In this document: one piece after another, positions 56,379 to 64,000 of the stretch
Numbering within the stretch: the first letter of the stretch is position 1
How the letters are laid out: every line of letters starts with the position of its first letter
Assembly: GCF_002994745.2 (NCBI RefSeq)
Contig: NC_037090.1
Coordinates: 26,711,501 to 26,775,500 of the forward strand
Direction: 5' to 3'
DNA: 64,000 bases
Source of the DNA: Rosa chinensis
Lineage: Eukaryota; Streptophyta; Magnoliopsida; Rosales; Rosaceae
Notes under the pieces: generated by a model
Database searches by the model: none
What the model was told of the DNA's origin: nothing
What the model saw: the letters and a program-made list of their open reading frames with translations, nothing else
Made by a program: the position numbers and the translations under genes

Positions 56379-57657
56379 GAGTTAAATACTGTTTAGTCCC
56401 TGTACTTTGCCTCTCTCATCGTTTCAGTCCCTGACATTCTAATTTAATCTAAAAACTTCCTGACCTCACAATTTCGCTCCAATAGATCCCTTCCGCGTCA
56501 AATTAGGAGTTGGCCTTGGGTGAAATGTCAAATATACCCCTCTGTTATTTCTTTTTCCTTTTTTTCCTTTTTAATTTCTTTTTTTTTCTTTTTTCTTTTT
56601 CCTTTTTAATTTATTTTTTGCTTTTTCTTCTTTTTTTCTTGTTCCTTTTTAATTTCTTTTTTCCTTTTTTCTTTTCTTTTTGTTCTGCCTACTTTCTCCT
56701 TCCTCAACCCACCAATCTCATTCCGATCAAACTCCACAACCCATCTGTTTCTCTCCCTAAATTGAAACCAAACCCAGCAAAGACCTAGCTTGGCGTTGTA
56801 TAGATGGACATCGAGCAAAAGCAAGAGGCTGGGAGCTGATCGATCACTTATTCACCTTCTCTGAAGCCATCTCCCTCCGTTGTCTCTTAGCGGATCCGCC
56901 TCGTCTCCATGGTCGCCGACGCCATCTCTCAAACATAAGAAGATTCCAATCAGCTCGGAAATTCGCCGCTCAACCACTCCCCTCTTGTTTTCACAGCCTA
57001 CTTCTCTCTCTCCCACTCAAATCCCACTCTCTCTCCACATCAGGCCTCAATTTGGAAACTTTTCACTGAAAACTACCATTTTTTCAGACTCTGAGGTTTT
57101 TGGGTCTTGCTCAAAATGGTGATTTGGATTTTGGGTCTAGTTGAAATGGTAGTTTTTGATGGCCAAGTTGACCAAAACCAGAAGTGAAGAAGAAGAATAG
57201 TGATGGAAAAGAAAAATGGCCGCCGGCGTGGAGAACAATAATTAGGGTTTCGGGTCGATTTGGATTGGTTCGCCGACGTGGCGCTACTGATGCAGCAGAA
57301 TATGATGATCATTAAAAAGGAAAAAGAAAAAAGAAAAAAGAAAAAAGGAAAAAAAGAAATTAAAAAGGAAAAAAGAAAAAAGAAAAATAAAAAAGGAAAA
57401 AAGAAATTAAAAAGGAAAAAAGAAAAATAAAAAAAGGAAAAAAGAAATTAAAAAGGAAAAAGAAAAAAAAAGGAAAAAAAGGAAAAAGAAATAACAGAAC
57501 GGTATATTGGACATTTCACCTAAGGTCAATTCCTAATTTGACGCGGAAGGGACCTATTAGAGGGAAATTGTGAGATCAGAGAGTTTTTAGATATTAGAAT
57601 GTCAGAGACTGAAATGATGAGAGAGACAAAGTACAAGGACTAAACAGTATTTAACCC
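56379..57657. mobile_element. Mutator-like element (MULE) with long TIRs
   Basis: The ends are GAGTTAAATACTGTTTAG at 56379 and its near-perfect complement ending at 57657. The inverted repeats extend well past 150 bp, including GACGCGGAAGGGA-type sequence and then long pyrimidine (56545-56690) or purine (57310-57490) tracts. The 9-bp target duplication TTTTCTAAA lies at 56370-56378 and 57658-57666; 9 bp is diagnostic of Mutator-like elements. At 1279 bp with no transposase it is non-autonomous. Confidence 0.9.
56700..57240 (+). pseudogene. GC-richer insert in the MULE with transit-peptide-like ORF (Pack-MULE candidate)
   Basis: Between the TIRs the composition shifts to gene-like DNA. The frame 56880-57119 encodes a Ser/Pro/Thr-rich, Arg/Lys-containing, acid-poor peptide (SASSPWSPTPSLKHKK, IPLSLHIRPQFGNFS), as in plastid transit peptides. 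No mature enzyme domain follows. This suggests capture of a host gene's first exon, but the donor is unknown. An ATG near 56910 is also possible. Confidence 0.4.
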
Positions 57658-57836
57658 TTTTCTAAAATATTATTGGGCCATGGACTATTTGTGCAAGCAA
57701 AAACTAATAAGGAGAGAACTGTTCAAACTTTGTAGACTTCAACTGTTACATTGAGTTCCATCATTAGGAATATAATCTATGAACTTATATGTTCAAACTC
57801 TACCAATAAAAAGAAATGACACTAAAGCCCCGTTTG

Positions 57837-58155
57837 GGATTGCTTCACTTTTAAAAAAAATCAACTTTTGTTCAAAATTTTAGATTTTATTGTGTTTGGT
57901 AAATAAATAAAAAGCAGCTTTAATTGAAAGTTATAGGTCAGTGGCAGCAGCTTTTAGAAGCAGCCTAGAGGTTGCTTTTAGAAGCTGCTGTGGATCAAAA
58001 CACACTTTGCAGTTATTTTATGTACTGACAGCACTTTAAAAATATTATTTACCAAACACAAAACTGTTTTAATTCATAGCTGATTATTCTTACAACACAG
58101 CAACAACAGTTTTTTTTTTTTTTTTTTTTTAAATCACAGCAATCCCAAACTAGCC
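57837..58155. mobile_element. Small MITE-like inverted-repeat element
   Basis: GTTTGGGATTGC at 57842-57853 has a perfect complement at 58139-58150. Flanks CTAAA (57832-57836 and 58156-58160) or an inner TAA could be the target duplication. The interior has AGCAGCTTTTAGAAGCAGC palindromes and a T24 run near 58110. The superfamily is not certain: a TAA duplication would suit PIF/Harbinger. Confidence 0.6.
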
Positions 58156-58160
58156 CTAAA

Positions 58161-59160
58161 TCACGACCTAATAAGAAAATCATGGACATCGATCACTTCT
58201 TCATCTGCGTCATGCCAGCTGCTGAGGAACTCTAGGAGTAAAAGATCAATAGATAAAGGGAAACAAGATAGCTCGCTCTGAATTGAAGCAAATAGCAACA
58301 TAATTAACCTTTTAAAGAAATCATCCGGAGTTCTCATAAGTATGGAAAGACGATTGGCGTTTGTGTTTCAAAGTGTTATCTGATTTAGAAATGAACCACC
58401 GGCGAAAACTATTCCTATACTAGCTAGGAGGGGTTGCTGGGGCATGATTTGGGTCATTTGAAACTACAACCGGAACATCTTAATCGGTTCGGTTTTGAAG
58501 GAATGGGGGAAGGTGGATCGTGCCAAAACTTGGGCCAACTGTTAATAAAGAGCCCAAGTAAAATGGGTCAAGATGAAAAGCCCACTAGCTTGTGGGATCG
58601 ACATGTCTTCCTTAATTGAGAACTGCCAGCCCCACATGTGTACCATTTTCGAACAGAGCAACAATTCAGATCTAACTCCAAAACCCAGAAACCTCAAGCT
58701 TTGTTTCTTCCAGTTCGGGCATCAGCTGTCAATGGGATTAGCTTAGCTTAACATTCAGTGACCAATGTCAAACTCAATTATAAACAAAAGGGTGCGGGTG
58801 CCTTGTCTACCCTCCCCGGCCAAGGTAAAAGTTTGCATCTCTTTTTTGTTTCACTAATGTCGTATCAAGGCCCTATCTTTTTCCTTCCTATGTATCTAAA
58901 TAGTGTCTTTGGCTCGATTTAGTTTTCCAACTGCTGTCATTGTGGTTTTTGATTTTTTTTTTCTTTCACGAAATTGAACAAGTCTGATGATTTTAGAGTA
59001 TTAGGGAGAAGACGACCTATAAAGTTTGCATCTTTGTTCCTTCCCAGATGTCTCTCTAGTATAAAGCTGTAATTTTTTGTTCTCTGAGTTTTTATTTTTA
59101 ACACTGTTAGTTCTTTCTCATTGTTTTTTTTCTTCTTCTTCGTTTTGGGTCAATTTGTAG
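58161..59160 (+). other. Upstream region of the F-box gene
   Basis: No confident coding exon is seen. The last bases, GGTCAATTTGTAG (to 59160), form a good 3' splice site, so a 5' UTR or short coding exon probably lies within 58,640-58,900. I could not choose it. Confidence 0.5.
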
Positions 59161-61155
59161 ATTAATTTCAACTTGAGCAAGATACAGAGGATTAAGAAGC
59201 CTGAGTCCAACAAGGTGGACCGAATCAGCGCCCTACCAGATGAAATTCTTGTGAATATAGTTGCCTTCTTGCCACTAGATGAAGCACAGGCTACGAGTAT
59301 CCTTTCTAGGCGATGGCGTTATATCTGGAAGTCTGTGTTGGAGAATACTATGACTCTCAACTTTGATGCTGAGAAACATTTGTCCAATTTTGCATCCCGG
59401 GAAGAGTTGGCAATTCGTTGGTATGTCGATTGGGTGGATACAGTGTTGAACCAGTATACAGGCCGAAAAATGAAGCAGTTCAGGGTTTGTTATGATTTGG
59501 ACAGCACGTTTTCAAGGTCGATTGATGAATGGATTCATTTTGCAATGACAAAAGGAGTTGAAATGCTTGAGTTAGACTTATTAGAATATGGTGTTACTGG
59601 CCGTTTGGAGTTTCCAATTTATACATTTCCCCACAGACTTTTAGGCATTGTGAAAGAATCTGCTTGGAAGGACATCTGTTCTGATGTTCCTAGGCTAAGT
59701 CCTTGTGCATGCATTGGCTTTAAGTCCCTCAAAGTTCTTAGTTTGAAATGTGTTGATGTGGATGGACAAGTTCTTGAGTACATGTTTTCTAATTGTCCAG
59801 TTCTTGAACGATTATCACTAGGTTATTCCTCGAGCTTGGTTAGTCTAAGAGTTGTTGGTCCATCAATTGCATTGAAGTACTTAGAAATACGAGGATGTGC
59901 TAGACTTGAGAGCATTGAGATCTGTGACACAAACCTTGTTTCTTTTGTTTATTACGGAAATGAGATACACTTGATAGTTAGAAATGTACCACTCCTTGTT
60001 GAGGTATCAATTTGTGAGTCTTGTAGTAATGATTACATACAGGTTGCGTTCACCCAACTCTCATGCTGTCTCTCTCAACTAGAGATTCTCAAACTAATTG
60101 ATGTCATACTGGTTAGTACATGAGATTGTTATAGCTGTTTTTGCTTTCCTTTTGTTGGGTTATTATTGTGCTGTAATGCTTGTTTTGTTGTCAGCCCTAC
60201 AAGAGGAATCCTGTATTTCCTATATTCACAAATCTCAAGCATTTGGAATTAAGATTTTATGAAGATGATGATTGCATTCTTCTTCATTTAACTTCTTTCA
60301 TCAAGGCATCCCCTTGCTTGCACAACCTTGTGCTGGAGGTATGTATTCTGACCTCATAGATGATATAGTAAAACTTGGTATCTTTGAGGCACTTTGGGTG
60401 ATATTAATAGTCCTTGAGACTCCCTCGTGGCATTGATACATCATATATACCACTTTTATATATTTGTTTCATATATTTGACTTGTCCTTGTTTGTGTTAT
60501 TTGTTTAGGTTTAATTCCACAATCAAGTGTGCCACTTAAATGAAACAATATAAGTTTCAAACATTAGACATATACCTCCTATAAAGTTGATTCTTTTATT
60601 TTTGTCAGGGTCTATAATATTTGTGACTGTTTTATGGAGGTTACTTAGGGGTGTCGATGTTCCCATACATGGTTAGACTGTTCAGCCTGTTTCTCATTAT
60701 ATTGATAGTGTGTAATTGCAGGGATTTATTTCACCTTTATTGCTCTAGAGATTTGTATGCTATTGGTGATTGTATTTGCTAGCTATAGTTTATGGAACTT
60801 TTGGTGGTTGTTGCATGTACATTAAGTTTTTCTTTTGATGCAGTTGTACCCTTTAACATGCCGAAGAGAAATAGAATTTAGAAAAGCTGCCAAATGCTCC
60901 CATGATTACCTAAAGGTAGTGGAAATATTTGGATATCATGGACGCAAAAGTGATTGTGAACTGGTCAAGTTCTTGACAGAGATTGCTGTTAATTTGGAGA
61001 AAATTGTTACTGATCCTGCTCATCCTGCTGAACGACATTACTGTTATCCTAAACACAGACGAAAGCCGGATATTGAAGTCGTGGCAAGGGCTGAACAGTC
61101 AAGTTATGATTATGCTACCATAGTAAAGAAAAAATTCCTTCGACTTGGGAATTGA
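59161..61155 (+). CDS. F-box/LRR protein with FBD domain
   Basis: Exons 59161-60111, 60195-60338 and 60844-61155 are supported by GT/AG edges (CTG/GTTAGT, TGTCAG, GAG/GTATGT, ATGCAG) and constant phase. Residues about 18-60 are the F-box (DRISALPDEILVNIVAFLP, LSRRWRYIW), which binds SKP1 in an SCF ubiquitin ligase. LRR-type repeats follow (FKSLKVLSLKCVDVDG, CPVLERLSL, LEILKL). The third exon is FBD-like (LKVVEIFGYHG, VNLEKIV). It ends at TGA 61153-61155. The expected ATG is TTG (59173), so either the start is lost or an upstream exon supplies it. The next in-frame Met (MTLNF) lies after the F-box. The substrate is unknown. Confidence 0.85.
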
Positions 61156-62580
61156 TTGTGTTGGAAAATGCAGTGGTGCACTTGCTTAAGTTATCTAAAG
61201 ACAGGCAATCATCGGATACTAAGGTGTACATTATTGATGTATATAAAGCTCAAATTGTGGTTCTGTATTAGTCAGAAAGTCAAGGTTTTACTTGGATTAC
61301 TGCTCATGGGTCTCCGACTTGGGGTTTTGTACTTATATGCTGCAAGGGAGCTCTCCCGTGTATGCTTATCTCCTGACTGGCATATTTTATGCTGAGAGAA
61401 GAGTGGAGTATTGATTATATGATGGTCCATTGTCTGGTGGCTTTCTCCATCCGGGGAAGGGTTTCATGCTTGACAAGAAAAGGCTCAACTTTCAAGGGCT
61501 TTGGTTGGGAAGAAGGCAAAGTTTCTTTGGGGTGTAGTCTGGTGACTGTTACATGGGTGATTCCAATGTAAAGAATCTGGAGGTTGCTTGAAGAATAATA
61601 GAAACTTGGGCTGGAGGAATTATCGGAATGAGTTGGAATCCGTTTCAAATGACGCTGGAGCCTGGAGGTTTGGCTCGGTGTGTTATAACTTATGTGGGTG
61701 ATTTTTGTCTAAATGCAAATGCTGCTGCTAGTTAGCAAGCAATTTGTAGCTATTTTATTATTTTACTCTGATTGACAACTTGTTCAGCATCTTGTATACT
61801 AGGTATACTCCCGCGCAATGGTGCGATTTTGTTTTTCTTCTTTTCTCAAATTATTCAGAATAGTCGTAGTCGTAAGCTAAGAAATTTTAACTGAGAATGT
61901 TATCATTTTACATATTCTAAAAGTTGGTGTTTTAACAGAAAAAGAATTGAACTACCATTGAGATTCTCTTGCAAGTAAGCATCACTTATAATTAAAAAGA
62001 AGAGTTTTATCTAAATTTTTTTGGACCGAATAGAATGATACTCAATTTTCAAAAATGATCAAAATGGTTCCTAAACTTTTTTAAAAAATCAACTTGATAT
62101 CTCGGCTTATTTTCTATCACTTCTCCGTTAAAATTGATCACATGATGTGCATGTGAGGTGTTTTGTGGGATTATAATAAGGGGGGTGAAATTTGCACTCT
62201 CCAAGTAAGCATAGATATTGTTATCACCAGAAAAAAAAAATATATGACAATTGATAAGATTATCAACCAATTTTCATTTGTCACTTGTCAACTTTTAGAT
62301 ATCTTTATCTTACAAAAAATATTTATGATTTTATAAGATAATCACCCAATCTTCATGACACGTGTCAACTACAAATATTGTTATGTTTTGAAAATAAATT
62401 TAGGATATGTGATAAGATTTTTGACCTATATATATGTGACAAGTGTACTTATCTTCACTTTTTATCTTTCAAGACTGGTAATAAATAAGCTTCAGACTTT
62501 ATTCTCTGCTCATATATTCCTCTCATCCACACATACATCTCTTTTGAAATCTTATTATCCATCTCATTTATCCTCTTTCT
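61156..62580. other. 3' flank of the F-box gene and intergenic DNA
   Basis: No further exon is recognised; short frames to 61571 are probably 3' UTR. ATACTCCCGCGCAATGGTGC at about 61803-61822 resembles the GC-hairpin seen near some Helitron ends, but no partner end was found. AT-rich DNA continues to 62580. Confidence 0.4.
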
Positions 62581-63282
62581 GATGAAAGAATTGAACAAAT
62601 AGATAGGAAGCGTGAAAATATAGAAGTGGTTGAGCATATTCAAGCTACAAACTCTCAAGCAGCTGCGATGGTGGCTAAATATCAATTATTGGAGACACCT
62701 AGAGGGCGTGGTACACAAGTTGGCCATACCCTAAATTTTGGAAGTCATAGAGAAGTCTAAGGTCATTTTCTCCTTGACGATTATTTTGTCGAACATCCAG
62801 TGTATGATGATGCATGCTTTCAGAGGCGGTATAGAATGCAAAAACATGTCTTCTAATGTATAATGGAGGACATTTACAACCTCGATAGTTTTGGGGGATA
62901 AAAAGCAGATGCCACTGGAAAAATGAGATTGCTTCCCAAATAAAAAATGATAGACAAGTGCCCTGAGAATGCTTGTGTACGGTGCAACTACTGATCAATG
63001 TGAAGAAATAACTAGAATGGGGGCTTATACAACTCTGAAATGTCTCAAGAAATTTTTTAGACAAGTCGAGTTTCTTTATGTTGGGTGGTTCCTTCGTCCT
63101 TTAAATCTCGCTGATTTATATATGCTTCTCAACAGAGAACAATGCCGCAGTTTTCTAGATATGATTGGGAGTGGAAGAAATGCCCAACTGGTTGGGGGAA
63201 AATGTGAACCTCGTCCAGTCAATTGGTGCCACTCATTATACAATTATGGGAGGTCATTTGTGCATAGTGCTACTCTTTGAGA
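62581..63282 (+). pseudogene. PIF/Harbinger transposase remnant
   Basis: Short matches appear in order across several frames: LLDDYFVEHPVYDD and FQRRYRMQKHVF (62770-62850), DATGKM near 62910, MLVYGATTDQCEE and TLKCLKKFFRQVE (62969-63070), RPLNLADLY, REQCRSFLDMIGS (63110-63170) and DWEWKKCP (about 63160). These are the N-terminal half of the plant transposon nuclease family (HARBI1-like, DDE type). More than four stops and several indels show an old fossil. The catalytic domain's later part and the TIRs were not found. Confidence 0.75.
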
Positions 63283-64000
63283 ATTTTCTTCAACCCTCGA
63301 AATTGAGATTTGAGAGCTGAAGGAGTTCAGTTTGTTGGTGGACCATGCCAATTTTGTATATAATCAGCATGAAGTTTCTCCCATAACTTTTGAAGAGGTT
63401 ATATGTTTGCCGGTGATCAAGCATACAGTCTTACACGCTCATGAATCACACAATTGAATTTGCTCGTTGACTTGCCATTTGGAACCCGAATTTTCCATTA
63501 TTGGATGATAATTGAAAGAAATTAAGAATAAATTGATGGAGGAAGAATATAGAGAGGTAAAATTTTTGAAATGAGTATTTATAGAATTTGTGATAATAAA
63601 TTAAATTTTTTTTAAATCTTTCAAATTAATTTTTGGGTTAAAAAAAAAAATCAATCCAACGATCGTAATTAAATGACGGTTGCACAGTAGTTGGAGCAGC
63701 TCAAAAATCTGTGGAGCTCACGATGATGAGTTCAGCAATGGAATGGACAAGAATCAGTCAACCTATTGCCTGGGTAAGAGGTCCCCCAGGTGTTGTCCAC
63801 TAATTGGTAGGCAATTAGTGCCCGGTGCATTGCCCAACTCTCCCAATTGGTTAGTTAACTGAATTATAGGTGCATCTGCTCTTAGTAGCTGCATGGTTAG
63901 ATAGGGTGGAGGTGGTGGGAGGAGGCTCATCCAGGCCCAACGGAGTAACACAAATTCAGTCGCATGGACAAAAGCCTAGCCAGTTGCTTCATGGAACAAG
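63283..64000. other. Intergenic DNA at the right edge
   Basis: This may include UTR of the Harbinger remnant. GCAATTAGTGCCCGG and CTCCCAATTGGTTAG near 63810-63850 look transposon-like, but I could not define an element. No gene is supported. Confidence 0.35.

Noticed and set aside
56510..56788. Phe/Leu-rich membrane protein
   Set aside because: It is a translation of the pyrimidine tract in the MULE TIR; low complexity.
61795..61830. Helitron terminus
   Set aside because: The GC-hairpin-like ATACTCCCGCGC stretch is suggestive, but no TC start, CTAG end pair or helicase was found.

Overview
This window is plant nuclear DNA, most likely from a eudicot. It holds LINE, Copia, Tat-type Gypsy, CACTA, hAT, Mutator-like and PIF/Harbinger elements, a fossil pararetrovirus, tRNA-derived SINEs, and one host F-box/FBD gene with spliceosomal introns. 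The sequence does not fix the species. There is no bacterial-type operon, CRISPR array or rRNA gene.

Positions 1-45,856 are one deeply nested transposon stack. The base layer is an old L1-type LINE whose ORF2 now lies in three pieces (1-2514, 14126-14808, 44766-45509). Two non-autonomous CACTA elements sit in it. CACTA-1 is 2515-14125 with target duplication ACA; CACTA-2 is 14809-44765 with target duplication TAT. CACTA-1 contains a decayed Copia element (3337-10183, target duplication GTTTC). CACTA-2 contains Tat-lineage Gypsy element A (18063-43280, minus orientation). Element A in turn holds a second, younger Tat element B (22393-34266, plus, target duplication CCCGC) and a 1.84-kb hAT element (40599-42437, target duplication CATGAGCG). 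A SINE (45570-45776) sits in the LINE 3' UTR. Without their passengers both CACTAs shrink to about 4.7 kb. Both carry spliced-gene fragments: CACTA-1 a DEMETER/ROS1-type DNA demethylase fragment, and CACTA-2 fragments like AFB2/3 (auxin receptor) and pBrp (plant TFIIB-related), plus unidentified exons.

The two Tat elements share one layout: LTR, PBS, a gag-protease-RT-RNase H-second RNase H-integrase polyprotein, then a convergent antisense gene with its own leader intron and two coding introns, a block of about 60-bp hairpin-bearing tandem repeats, a polypurine tract and the LTR. All copies are coding-defective.

Positions 45,857-58,160 hold a second SINE-like sequence, an endogenous caulimovirid (about 47,480-54,990), a 1.28-kb Mutator-like element with long TIRs and a 9-bp target duplication (56379-57657), and a small MITE. 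The virus copy has a tRNA-Met-type primer site, movement-protein, coat-protein and polymerase genes, an unassigned 3' ORF and a pregenomic promoter. It is broken by stops and frameshifts.

Positions 58,160-64,000 hold the only plausible host gene, an F-box/LRR/FBD gene (59161-61155, three visible exons) whose expected start codon is missing or lies in an unseen upstream exon, followed by a degenerate PIF/Harbinger transposase. All assignments come from reading the sequence; no database search was run.
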